Assembly: GCA_030610745.1 (NCBI GenBank)
Contig: JAUWRC010000043.1
Coordinates: 1-10,135 of the forward strand
DNA from: Clostridia bacterium
Lineage (GTDB): Bacteria > Aerophobota > Aerophobia > Aerophobales > AE-B3A
Direction: 5' to 3'
Length of the DNA: 10,135 nt
Shown: positions 1 through 6,703 of the stretch, one piece after another
How positions within the stretch are numbered: the stretch's first letter is position 1
How the letters are laid out: each line of letters opens with the position of its first letter
Notes under the pieces: generated by a model
What the model saw: only the letters and a program-made list of their open reading frames with translations
Database searches by the model: none
Told to the model about the DNA's origin: nothing
Made by a program: the position numbers and the translations under genes

Positions 1-35
1 TGCTCTTGTGGAGATAGTTTATTCTTTACACTCAT
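1..35 (-). CDS. Start of an unidentified gene, cut by the left window edge
   Basis: An ATG at 35-33 sits six bases after AAGGAGGAGG (51-42), the strongest ribosome binding site in the window. It opens a frame of eleven complete codons (MSVKNKLSPQE) to the left edge. This is too short to assign to any family. Same strand and spacing suggest it is another member of the operon, though the 103-base gap before it is among the longest here and holds a weak promoter candidate. Confidence 0.75.
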   Translation of the reverse strand, partial: MSVKNKLSPQE

Positions 36-41
36 TTGAAA

Positions 42-51
42 CCTCCTCCTT
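42..51 (-). promoter_or_regulatory. Strong ribosome binding site for the left-edge gene
   Basis: AAGGAGGAGG followed by a six-base spacer and ATG at 35. This site decides that a gene begins at the left edge even though only eleven codons are visible. Confidence 0.8.
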
Positions 52-60
52 ATCTTACTA

Positions 61-89
61 TATTTATTTTTGAGGAGACTTCAAGTCAA
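61..89 (-). promoter_or_regulatory. Weak sigma70-type promoter candidate before the left-edge gene
   Basis: TTGACT (89-84) is a good -35 match. Seventeen bases later comes TAAATA (66-61), a poor -10; a better TATAGT (62-57) lies at a too-long spacing of 21. It falls in the 103-base gap after the TIM barrel gene stop. In AT-rich DNA such matches arise by chance, so this is tentative. Confidence 0.2.
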
Positions 90-138
90 AGTCATAACAA
101 ATTATTTCTTTTCTGAGTCCCATAAGGTCTGAAACATT

Positions 139-942
139 TCACTGAATATAACCCTGACCTATCTTTTTCAAAATATCCAGACATTTTTTGCTTTCTTTAA
201 TCTTAGGCTCAAGGTGAGTTTCTATAGCGATATAATTGGTATAATTATCCTTAGCCAGAGATTGTATTTGTCCCTGCCAGTCTATAACACCTTTTCCCGT
301 TGTAAGATATCTTGTTTTCCCCTTTATGTCTTTAAATGCTCTTTTTATATGGATATTAACGAGATAGTTTTTTACAGATTCATAACCGCTGGGATAAGGC
401 ACCTCTCCGGCAGAAAAAGCATTCGCCGGGTCCCAGTTTATCTTCAACACCCTACTATCCACCTCTCTTACAATCTTAGCTGTATTTGCTCCTGTATCAG
501 CCCACCATCCTGGTTCATTTTCCAGCATCAGAGTAAATCCTTCTCTTTTAGCTAAATTAGCTGCCTCTCCTATAATCTCAATTACTTGCTCATAATCCCC
601 TTCTTTATCTTGAGGACTCCTTTTAACTCCAAAAATAGTTATTCTATTAGTATTAAATTCTCTAGCTAATTTGAAAGTTTTCTCTAATAATTTTTTTCTG
701 TGAGTTTCCATCTCTTCTGAATTTAAAGAAACTTTAAATACACCTGGGGAAAGAGTGGTAATATTAATTTGGTATTTTTTAATGACTTTTTTAATTATAT
801 CTATGCCTTCTTGAGGAAGGCAGGGGATCCTATTGAGCCAGACATCTCTTATCTCATAGTTACGCAGTCCCCACTCGTATCCTATCTCCACTGCAGATTG
901 AAAATCATCACTTAGCTCATCAGAAACAATTGACAATTTCAT
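139..942 (-). CDS. Sugar phosphate isomerase/epimerase-like TIM barrel protein (second copy)
   Basis: A 267-residue xylose-isomerase-like TIM barrel protein, likely a divalent-metal sugar isomerase or epimerase. The metal-ligand set is visible as Glu141 (LENEPG), Asp171 (NWDPAN), His198 (NIHIKR) and Glu241 (AIETH); the NWDPxNxF stretch is typical of this family, and all four ligands are intact. The N-terminus MKLSIVSDE goes straight into barrel strand 1. The ATG at 942 follows GAAGG with an 8-base spacer, 66 bases after the preceding oxidoreductase stop, a gap in which I see no further signal. Gfo/Idh plus TIM barrel pairs are common in inositol and unusual-sugar catabolism, and this gene probably works with its immediate neighbour at 1009-2310. 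Exact substrate unknown. Confidence 0.92.
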   Translation of the reverse strand: MKLSIVSDELSDDFQSAVEIGYEWGLRNYEIRDVWLNRIPCLPQEGIDIIKKVIKKYQINITTLSPGVFKVSLNSEEMETHRKKLLEKTFKLAREFNTNRITIFGVKRSPQDKEGDYEQVIEIIGEAANLAKREGFTLMLENEPGWWADTGANTAKIVREVDSRVLKINWDPANAFSAGEVPYPSGYESVKNYLVNIHIKRAFKDIKGKTRYLTTGKGVIDWQGQIQSLAKDNYTNYIAIETHLEPKIKESKKCLDILKKIGQGYIQ

Positions 943-1008
943 AACTAATACCTTCTTTTTAAATTTGGATTTTCACTATTCCACCTTCAATTTGATTTCC
1001 CTTCTCAT

Positions 1009-2310
1009 TCAAAGGGATTTTTTTAATGTTAAACGGTAGCGGGGTTCAATGTGTGGTCTGTCTCCATAGATGATTTTTACTGCATCACCCTCACTTAATA
1101 TTGACCTTCGTGCTGCCTCAATGACCAGCTCATTGATATAACTATTGGCTGGTGTGGCAATGATTCCTTTTTTGTCAACATCCTTGATTATTTGGCATCT
1201 TTTCTTTAATGATTTATTTTCAGAAAAAGATGCAACCTTGTTCTCAATTCCATAGATGGTATTGATTATTGTTGCCACTGAGTCAAAACCATATCCCACT
1301 GGCTTGTATCCTTCTCCTTGCCAGGGAACCAAGCGGTAAAAATCAGGATTCACATAATTAAACTGTGAGCCAGCATATCCGAGGCCTTTCAGATAACAAT
1401 GGCTCACACCACGGAACTGGTCGTTATGCTTGAGCATACCTGTTTTACCCCTGCCCTCACAAAACATGGTTAAGCATTGCTCATTACTGCCAGCACCTGC
1501 ATCCGGATATCCCAATCCATTAATTACAGATAGTAGAGCACCGTTCTCATACTTCACCCGCCCATTAGCCCATAGATAACCTTGGTTTCCGTTGGGGAAT
1601 TTACCTTTAATACCAGATACTGAAACTTCAACAGGTTTGAGCCCGGTGATAAAATATACAAGGTCAACATAATGGCATCCTACATATACAAAGGGGTCAG
1701 TTTTATCCACAGTAAACCACCTCTGAAAGTTTGAAAATCTATAAAAGTATGGCTCAATCATCTTTGCCTCACCCATAATGAATTCACCAAAATCTCCCCG
1801 CTCGTAACTACGTTTTGCAATAAGTGAGCGATGGTCAAATCGTTTGTGATATTCTATTCCCACAAAAAGTCCTTTCTCAAAAGCAATCTTTTCAATTTCC
1901 CTAGCCTCTTCATACTTTAGCACGAGTGGCTTGACACAAAGCACATGTTGATTATGCCCTAACGCTTCCATAACCACTTCATAATGAAGCTGATCCGGCA
2001 GGGCCACCACAACTGCCTGACGCGGTGAGATTTTAGCTATAACTTCTTTGTACAGCTGGGGAAAATTCCTATTCGCTGACTCGGAAAGGGATGGATAAGG
2101 TGTAAAATCCTGACCGGGAAAGGCCTCCTGAAGTTCTTTGTTTTTTTTGAGAGCTTTGAGGGAGGTGTTGTTTAAGGAACAAATGTTTATGTTCCCAACA
2201 ATACCTCTTCTCTGCAAATGGTAAATTGACGGCAAAAGCAGGTCATTGGTAATCATTCCTCCACCAACAATGGTTATATCAATAGCTTTATCTAATTTAA
2301 AGTTTTTTAT
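1009..2310 (-). CDS. Gfo/Idh/MocA family oxidoreductase (second copy, long form), apparent ATA start
   Basis: Predicted NAD(P)-dependent sugar or cyclitol oxidoreductase, longer than the copy at 8351 and clearly divergent. The first ATG (2256) would begin inside the Rossmann glycine turn: codons just upstream read DITIVGGG, followed by MITNDLLLPS, so translation must begin earlier. An AGGAGG (2322-2317) is followed after six bases by ATA AAA AAC (from 2310), and no in-frame ATG, GTG or TTG exists between the in-frame stop at 2331-2329 and 2256. I therefore draw the gene from the ATA (433 codons; ATG 2256 gives 415). Numbered from the ATA: glycine turn 16-18, VKP at 126-128 with Lys127 as likely catalytic lysine, and YVGCHYVDL with His213 and Asp216. 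Either a rare start codon, a start-loss mutation, or a base error explains this. Family call firm, start uncertain. Confidence 0.88.
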   Translation of the reverse strand: MKNFKLDKAIDITIVGGGMITNDLLLPSIYHLQRRGIVGNINICSLNNTSLKALKKNKELQEAFPGQDFTPYPSLSESANRNFPQLYKEVIAKISPRQAVVVALPDQLHYEVVMEALGHNQHVLCVKPLVLKYEEAREIEKIAFEKGLFVGIEYHKRFDHRSLIAKRSYERGDFGEFIMGEAKMIEPYFYRFSNFQRWFTVDKTDPFVYVGCHYVDLVYFITGLKPVEVSVSGIKGKFPNGNQGYLWANGRVKYENGALLSVINGLGYPDAGAGSNEQCLTMFCEGRGKTGMLKHNDQFRGVSHCYLKGLGYAGSQFNYVNPDFYRLVPWQGEGYKPVGYGFDSVATIINTIYGIENKVASFSENKSLKKRCQIIKDVDKKGIIATPANSYINELVIEAARRSILSEGDAVKIIYGDRPHIEPRYRLTLKKSL

Positions 2311-2312
2311 GG

Positions 2313-3683
2313 CTATCCTCCTAAAACTTCATCGCATGCTTCTTCTAGAACACTTATTGCCTCTCTTAAGGCTTCTTCATTTATGACAAGAGGAGGAGAA
2401 ATCTTTATACACTCTCCCCCCACACCTACAGGAGCAAACATTAAAAGTCCCTTGTGGAAACATTTTTCATTAATTTTTAAAGCCATATCGGGATTGGGCT
2501 CTTTAGTGCCTTTTTTTACTACTTGAATCCCGGCAACAAGCCCTTTTCCCTGGACACAACCAAGTATATGGGGATATTTGTTTTTTATTCTTTTAAGTTC
2601 GGGAATAAGAATCTCGCCGAGCCGCCTTGCATTTTCCACCAGATTCTCTCTTTGAATTATCTCAAGACTGGCCAAAGCAGCTGCTACAGAAAGTGGACTT
2701 CCAGAATGAGTTGAGGTTATGGAGCCGGGTGCATACAGATCCATAATGTCCTTCCTGCCTATAACTGCTGAAAGGGGTAAAGAAGAGGTTATTCCCTTGC
2801 CGCAGGCAATAAGGTCAGGTGTTACATCGTAATGCTCGTATCCAAACATCTTTCCCGTTCTGCCAAAACCAGCCTGAACCTCATCAAAAATCGTGACAAT
2901 ATCATGCTTCTGACAAAACTTCTCTAGCTTCTGAGCATACTGGTAAGGCAGAAAGTCAGGACCTACCCCCTGATAGGTTTCGGTTATAACACCTGCTATT
3001 TCATCTGGCTTTATCCTCTCGTCGACTATACTTTTCAAGAAAAGCTCAAAAGAAGTATCTTCATTCTTGAAACCATCGGGAAATGGTACCTGGATAAATG
3101 TCTTTCCTTCATCGACAATCCACTTTTTTAATTTATCCATGCCCCCGGCAAGCTGAGCACCGAGGGTCCTGCCGTGAAATGCGTTTTTGAAGGATACTAC
3201 ATACTTTCTTTGTGGCCCATATTTTTCCAGAGCATAGGTCCTGGCCAGTTTAATACAGTTCTCTATAGCTTCACTGCCTGTAGTGAACAGAGACACATGG
3301 TAATTTGAAGGGTCTGGAGAGAATGCCTGCAGGGCTTTTGTAAGCTCGGCTCTTTTCTCGTGCACAAATACATAGGTAGCAAGAAGTGGCTGATGGAGAA
3401 GCTTTTGTATCGCTTCTCTGATTTCTTTTCTGCCATGACCGGCGTTACTTATCAGTACACCAGAAGACCAGTCTATCCATGTATTACCCCACCTGTCAGA
3501 GACCTGGAATCCCTCGGCCTTGTTCCATACAAGGGGTGGCTGTCCCATCATTGATGGCGATTCAGATGCTATTAAGGTTTTAAAAATCTGAAGAGACTGG
3601 GGAACGGGAAGCTTTGTTTGTATAGAGCGGTATTTCGTCTTAACCTTTGGTACTTCTACCGGTTCCAAACTATATTTAGCCAT
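2313..3683 (-). CDS. Class III PLP-dependent aminotransferase (4-aminobutyrate aminotransferase-like)
   Basis: Fold-type I, class III aminotransferase, moving an amino group between a terminal amine (GABA, ornithine, beta-amino acid type) and a 2-keto acid. From ATG 3683 the protein has 456 residues. Visible PLP-site features: TGSEA at 135-139 (phosphate binding), Phe169-His170 stacking pair (FHGRT), Asp267 in FDEVQAGFGRTG, Schiff-base Lys296 in ACGKGI, and Thr325 in STHSG, in family order and at normal length. The amine substrate cannot be read from sequence; GabT, ArgD-like and dialkylglycine decarboxylase-like relatives all share these motifs. Two starts are plausible: ATG 3683 with AAAGGAG and a 6-base spacer, or TTG 3710 with AAGGAG and a 5-base spacer, adding nine residues; the ATG is preferred. 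The 3' end carries the AGGAGG for the next gene, so the two are tightly coupled. Confidence 0.94.
   Translation of the reverse strand: MAKYSLEPVEVPKVKTKYRSIQTKLPVPQSLQIFKTLIASESPSMMGQPPLVWNKAEGFQVSDRWGNTWIDWSSGVLISNAGHGRKEIREAIQKLLHQPLLATYVFVHEKRAELTKALQAFSPDPSNYHVSLFTTGSEAIENCIKLARTYALEKYGPQRKYVVSFKNAFHGRTLGAQLAGGMDKLKKWIVDEGKTFIQVPFPDGFKNEDTSFELFLKSIVDERIKPDEIAGVITETYQGVGPDFLPYQYAQKLEKFCQKHDIVTIFDEVQAGFGRTGKMFGYEHYDVTPDLIACGKGITSSLPLSAVIGRKDIMDLYAPGSITSTHSGSPLSVAAALASLEIIQRENLVENARRLGEILIPELKRIKNKYPHILGCVQGKGLVAGIQVVKKGTKEPNPDMALKINEKCFHKGLLMFAPVGVGGECIKISPPLVINEEALREAISVLEEACDEVLGG
2317..2322 (-). promoter_or_regulatory. Ribosome binding site placing the start of the second Gfo/Idh gene at an ATA codon
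   Basis: A perfect AGGAGG lies within the last codons of the aminotransferase gene, six bases before ATA (2310-2308) and two codons' width before that gene's stop ends. No NTG codon lies in any frame at a workable distance. The site shows that initiation is intended here rather than at ATG 2256, which is 60 bases further on. Confidence 0.7.
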
Positions 3684-3689
3684 ATTCAA

Positions 3690-3696
3690 CTCCTTT
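3690..3696 (-). promoter_or_regulatory. Ribosome binding site for the aminotransferase ATG start
   Basis: AAAGGAG with a six-base spacer before ATG 3683. It favours the 456-residue form over the nine-residue longer one. Confidence 0.7.
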
Positions 3697-3715
3697 TTTT
3701 GATTTACCAAAAATT

Positions 3716-3721
3716 CTCCTT
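3716..3721 (-). promoter_or_regulatory. Second, upstream ribosome binding site (TTG start of the aminotransferase)
   Basis: AAGGAG with a five-base spacer before an in-frame TTG at 3710-3708. It begins one base after the 14-bp hairpin ends, so access to it may depend on that structure. Confidence 0.4.
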
Positions 3722-3722
3722 G

Positions 3723-3753
3723 AGACCTCTGAAAATAGAATTTTCAGAGGTCT
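3723..3753 (-). repeat. Perfect 14-bp inverted repeat (hairpin) before the aminotransferase gene
   Basis: Arms 3723-3736 (AGACCTCTGAAAAT) and 3740-3753 (ATTTTCAGAGGTCT) are exact reverse complements around a three-base loop, giving a strong RNA stem on either strand. On the coding (minus) strand no U-run follows; instead AAGGAG begins one base after the stem, so a simple intrinsic terminator is unlikely in that direction. An RNA processing or stability element within the operon, a translational control hairpin, or an operator for a dimeric regulator are possible roles. Confidence 0.8.
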
Positions 3754-3754
3754 T

Positions 3755-3778
3755 TCCTTTCTAACTAAAGAGAAAGGA
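3755..3778 (-). repeat. Second, smaller inverted repeat next to the 14-bp hairpin
   Basis: TCCTTTCT (3755-3762) and AGAAAGGA (3771-3778) are exact reverse complements with an eight-base loop. It lies one base from the stronger hairpin, in the gap after the glyoxylate reductase-like gene stop. Purine/pyrimidine-biased arms make it weaker and possibly chance. Confidence 0.45.
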
Positions 3779-3789
3779 GGGCGCCAGGT

Positions 3790-4773
3790 TCACTCCTTAT
3801 TTGAATTTACCTCTTTATTTACCAGATTAGGCGGGACCTCGCCTTTGAGGCCAGCTACTAGATTAGTAGCAGCCATGGTAGCCATTTTTGTTCGAGTAGC
3901 CATGGAGGCACTGCCGATATGGGAAACGATAACTACATTGTCTAAATCAGATAATCCTGGAGTAAGATCTGGCTCATTTTCATAGACATCAAGAGCTGCA
4001 CCGGCAATCCAACACTCTTTTAAGGCTTTTACCAGAGCCCTCTCATCTATGAGAGAACCCCGGGCGGTATTTATAAGGAAAGAAGTCTTTTTCATTAATT
4101 TCAGTTTCTCCTCGCAAATTAAATGATGAGTTTCAGGAAGAAGGGGAACGTGAATAGTAACAAAGTCCGATTCTCTTAGAAGCTTCTCCAAAGAGACAAA
4201 TTCTACTCCCAGTTCCTTTTCTGCCTGTGGCGGAACTCTTTTTACATCAGCATAAAGGATCCTCATACTAAATCCCCCTGCTCTTTTAGCTATTGCCCTG
4301 CCAATTCTACCCAAACCAACAATGCCTAAAGTTGCATGGTGAATATCGCCTCCCAAAAAGAGCATAGGTGCCCAGCCTCTGAATTTCCCCTTCCTGGTAA
4401 AGTGATCCGACTCTACTATTTTTCTAGCTGCACTCATAAGAAGAGCCCAAGTTAGATCTGCAGTGGTATCAGTGAGAACTCCCGGAGTATTGGTTACCAT
4501 AATCTTCTTTTTTGTAGCTGCTTCAACATTAATATTATTATATCCTACGGCATAGTTACTGATAATTTTTAGATTCTTATTTCCCTCTATTATCTCCTCA
4601 TCAATGGTATCGGTAAGAAGACAAAGAAGACCCTCTATTTCCTTCACTTCTTCTATAATCTCTTGTTTTGTTAAAACTCGGTCATGAGGGTTGAGTTTCA
4701 CTTCACATTCTTTTTCCAGAATATCAATTCCTGCCCGGGGAATTCTTCTAGTTACAAAAACTTTTTCCTTCAT
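3790..4773 (-). CDS. D-2-hydroxyacid dehydrogenase, glyoxylate/hydroxypyruvate reductase-like
   Basis: Predicted NAD(P)H-dependent reductase of glyoxylate or hydroxypyruvate (D-glycerate dehydrogenase type). From the ATG at 4773 the protein has 327 residues: NYAVGYNNI near 73-81, Rossmann motif GLGRIG at 153-158, catalytic Arg238 (NTARG), Glu267 (NEPD) and His285 (SHIGSAS). RGWAPMLFLGGD before the Rossmann fold and HIGSAS near the C-terminus are characteristic of the GyaR/GRHPR branch, which makes this more specific than the SerA-like gene at 6704. The frame is open to an ATG at 4797, but GGAGAGAGG ends 7 bases before ATG 4773 and nothing similar precedes 4797, so the shorter form is chosen. 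A perfect TATAAT lies just upstream. Downstream come two hairpins and the aminotransferase gene. If the DapA homologue releases glyoxylate or a C3 keto acid, this enzyme could reduce it; that link is inference. Confidence 0.93.
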   Translation of the reverse strand: MKEKVFVTRRIPRAGIDILEKECEVKLNPHDRVLTKQEIIEEVKEIEGLLCLLTDTIDEEIIEGNKNLKIISNYAVGYNNINVEAATKKKIMVTNTPGVLTDTTADLTWALLMSAARKIVESDHFTRKGKFRGWAPMLFLGGDIHHATLGIVGLGRIGRAIAKRAGGFSMRILYADVKRVPPQAEKELGVEFVSLEKLLRESDFVTIHVPLLPETHHLICEEKLKLMKKTSFLINTARGSLIDERALVKALKECWIAGAALDVYENEPDLTPGLSDLDNVVIVSHIGSASMATRTKMATMAATNLVAGLKGEVPPNLVNKEVNSNKE

Positions 4774-4780
4774 AGTTGGA

Positions 4781-4789
4781 CCTCTCTCC
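4781..4789 (-). promoter_or_regulatory. Ribosome binding site deciding the start of the glyoxylate reductase-like gene
   Basis: GGAGAGAGG with a seven-base spacer before ATG 4773. It lies downstream of the alternative ATG at 4797, which has no such site, and so decides for the 327-residue form. Confidence 0.75.
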
Positions 4790-4805
4790 TTTCCCATATC
4801 AAATT

Positions 4806-4834
4806 ATTATATCTTACGGCTAATATTAGAGTAA
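4806..4834 (-). promoter_or_regulatory. Possible internal promoter upstream of the glyoxylate reductase-like gene
   Basis: A perfect TATAAT (4811-4806) lies 33 bases before ATG 4773, in the 74-base gap. The hexamer 17 bases upstream, TTACTC (4834-4829), is a poor -35 and there is no TGn extension. A start near 4799 would leave a short leader holding the ribosome site. Tentative. Confidence 0.25.
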
Positions 4835-4847
4835 GCAGCCATAGTTT

Positions 4848-5762
4848 TTATAGTCTCGCCCAGGCCTCACGTAAAACTCTTTTGGCATTAGTTATAACAA
4901 CCCCTGATGATTCACTCTTCAGAGGTTTAACCTCAAAGCTAACGATAGGAGGATTCTCTTCATTCAAAAATTCTACCTCAAAGAGCACTTTCAGAAAAGC
5001 TACCAGCTCCTCCACATCATTTTCTCCTCCCTCTATCCCAAATCTGGGATGTTGATCCCCATAAGCAGGGTGATTTTTATCTTTAAGAACGCAATTGCCA
5101 ATATGAGCATGGACTAAATAATCCTTTAGGGGTAAAATAGCCTCCCTTGGGGTCTCACCCAGAAGAGGAAGGTGAGATAGATCCACCAGAAGACCAAAGT
5201 TATCAAAATCCTTCCTCACTTTTTCGGCTACTTTCCTTGCCTCTTCTGCTGGTCCAATTAAACACTTTTTGTCAATATGGCGGTCAAATATTTCCAGAGT
5301 AATTCCCAGATTCCCCTTTGATTTGGCATAACTACAGACCTCTTTAATGGAATTAACTAATAGCTCTTGTGCCTCTTTTCTTTTTCCTTCTTCAGGGTCC
5401 TTTCCAGAAAGAAAAGCAAGTGCTTCAGCTCCCAATTCATAAGCCTCATCAACCCCGTCTTTTACCTCTCCTATAGCCTGAAACCTTTCTCTCTCCTCCA
5501 GAGAATTAAGATTTAATCCCTTGAGTAATAGCCGTGGTTGAGCGCCATAAGCCACTGTCAAATGGCTCCCCACCAGTAGCTCCTTTGCTTTAATTCTGGT
5601 TTCCTTATCTTTTATCCAGGAGATTTCTACAGCAGTAAAGAAATCATCCTCAGCTATTTTTTCCAGAGTCTCCACTATTGGTCCCTCTCCCTTCATAGTC
5701 TCAGGATAAGCCATAAAATGAATTAACCCCACCTTCATATACTTGTATATTGACTTCTGCAT
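4848..5762 (-). CDS. Sugar phosphate isomerase/epimerase-like TIM barrel protein (AP endonuclease 2 / xylose isomerase-like fold)
   Basis: A 304-residue xylose-isomerase-like TIM barrel protein, probably a metal-dependent sugar or keto-sugar isomerase or epimerase in the cytoplasm. Likely metal ligands on successive barrel strands are Glu157 (TLEIFD), Asp194 (LVDLSHLP, with His197), His220 (HAHIGN) and Glu277 (SFEVKP), the expected Glu-Asp-His-Glu set. The ATG at 5762 is supported by AAGGAG with a 6-base spacer; a second in-frame ATG at 5738, nearer the first barrel strand (MKVGLIHF), has no ribosome site. It lies 36 bases after the aldolase homologue and 74 bases before the glyoxylate reductase-like gene. 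It is clearly different from the second TIM barrel gene at 139-942, so the two probably perform different steps. Fold assignment is firm; substrate unknown. Confidence 0.88.
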   Translation of the reverse strand: MQKSIYKYMKVGLIHFMAYPETMKGEGPIVETLEKIAEDDFFTAVEISWIKDKETRIKAKELLVGSHLTVAYGAQPRLLLKGLNLNSLEERERFQAIGEVKDGVDEAYELGAEALAFLSGKDPEEGKRKEAQELLVNSIKEVCSYAKSKGNLGITLEIFDRHIDKKCLIGPAEEARKVAEKVRKDFDNFGLLVDLSHLPLLGETPREAILPLKDYLVHAHIGNCVLKDKNHPAYGDQHPRFGIEGGENDVEELVAFLKVLFEVEFLNEENPPIVSFEVKPLKSESSGVVITNAKRVLREAWARL

Positions 5763-5798
5763 TGCCTTCTCCTTCTTTTTGGTTTTAATAAAACTTGT

Positions 5799-6683
5799 TT
5801 ACAGCAGCTTCATCTCTCGAAGAACATTCCTTAGTATCTCCTGTTTATCCTTGTCTAGAGATTTAACGGGAGCCATGGTTGTTCCAACTTTTATCCCTAT
5901 AAGTTCAAGAGCATCTTTTATTACTACGGGAAAACTTCCCAGGTTAAAGGCCAGTCTTAGGGGGGCTAAGTTAGCTTGAGCCTTTTTGGCTCGCTCTATG
6001 TCTCCTCTTATATATGCCTCATAAATTTCTACCACTAATTTTGGGGCAACATTCGCTGTAGCTGCAATTGCTCCTTTCCCCCCGTATGAAAGTGTCCCAT
6101 AAATGAGGGTATCTCTTCCAGCCAGGACAGAAAAATCACCACTTGTTCTTCTAATATATTCTGCAGTTAAAGTCATATCTCCGCTGCTATCCTTAATGCC
6201 TACTATATTGTCAACTTTAGAAAGACGGACTACCAGATCAACTGAAAGATTAACCCCCGTTCTTCCCGGATTACTATAAAGAAGTATGGGTAAATTAGTA
6301 GATTTAGCAATAGCAAGATAGTGCTCGTAAAGCTCATCCTGGGTAGGAGAGATAAAAAAAGGAGTAATTATTGATACAGCATCTACACCTATATCTTCAG
6401 CCATTTTAGTCAGAGTGATAACTTCTCTAGTGGTAATAGCCCCCGTTCCTGCGTATATAGGCACTTTCCCTTTTGCCTGATCCAAGACAATCTCTATAAT
6501 TTTCTTCTTTTCCTCCCTTTCCAGAGCGTAAAATTCTCCCTGACTTCCTACAGGAAAGAGGCCATGAACTCCACCTTCCATTAGATAATCCACGAGTCCT
6601 CGCAGGCCATCTTCACTTACTTTTCCTTGCCTATTAAATGGTGTAACCATAGCCGGAATAATCCCTCTTGGTGTAAATGACAT
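5799..6683 (-). CDS. DapA superfamily aldolase/lyase (dihydrodipicolinate synthase / N-acetylneuraminate lyase family)
   Basis: A 294-residue TIM barrel class I aldolase. The Schiff-base lysine is Lys164 in VGIKDSSGD; the catalytic tyrosine is Tyr136 and the carboxylate-binding arginine Arg141 in LYSNPGRTG. Spacing Tyr-Arg-Lys (5 and 28 residues) equals that of E. coli DapA (133, 138, 161). The N-terminal pocket motif is GSQGE (46-50) rather than the GTTGE of true dihydrodipicolinate synthase, so lysine biosynthesis is unlikely. Its place among sugar-handling genes suggests reversible cleavage of a 2-keto-3-deoxy or 4-hydroxy-2-keto acid to pyruvate plus an aldehyde, or a dehydratase of the same fold; this is inference. 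The ATG at 6683 follows AAAGGAG with a 10-base spacer, 20 bases after the upstream stop. The next gene starts 36 bases downstream. Confidence 0.93.
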   Translation of the reverse strand: MSFTPRGIIPAMVTPFNRQGKVSEDGLRGLVDYLMEGGVHGLFPVGSQGEFYALEREEKKKIIEIVLDQAKGKVPIYAGTGAITTREVITLTKMAEDIGVDAVSIITPFFISPTQDELYEHYLAIAKSTNLPILLYSNPGRTGVNLSVDLVVRLSKVDNIVGIKDSSGDMTLTAEYIRRTSGDFSVLAGRDTLIYGTLSYGGKGAIAATANVAPKLVVEIYEAYIRGDIERAKKAQANLAPLRLAFNLGSFPVVIKDALELIGIKVGTTMAPVKSLDKDKQEILRNVLREMKLL

Positions 6684-6703
6684 TTAACTTAGTCTCCTTT
6701 TGT

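Noticed and set aside
214..555. Plus-strand frame of 113 codons
   Set aside because: It lies wholly opposite the TIM barrel gene whose metal ligands are intact, has no ribosome site and shows no recognisable motif.
943..1008. Very short frames in the gap before the second TIM barrel gene
   Set aside because: The best has ten codons and no clear ribosome site.
4774..4797. Longer N-terminus of the glyoxylate reductase-like gene from ATG 4797
   Set aside because: The ribosome site lies downstream of this ATG and fits ATG 4773; the extra eight residues add nothing conserved.
4684..5055. Plus-strand frame of 123 codons
   Set aside because: It spans the antisense of two well-supported genes and their gap; composition is Ser/Phe/Leu-rich as expected of an antisense shadow.
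5799..6683. DapA homologue as the lysine-biosynthesis enzyme
   Set aside because: Pocket motif differs from GTTGE and no lysine pathway gene is nearby.
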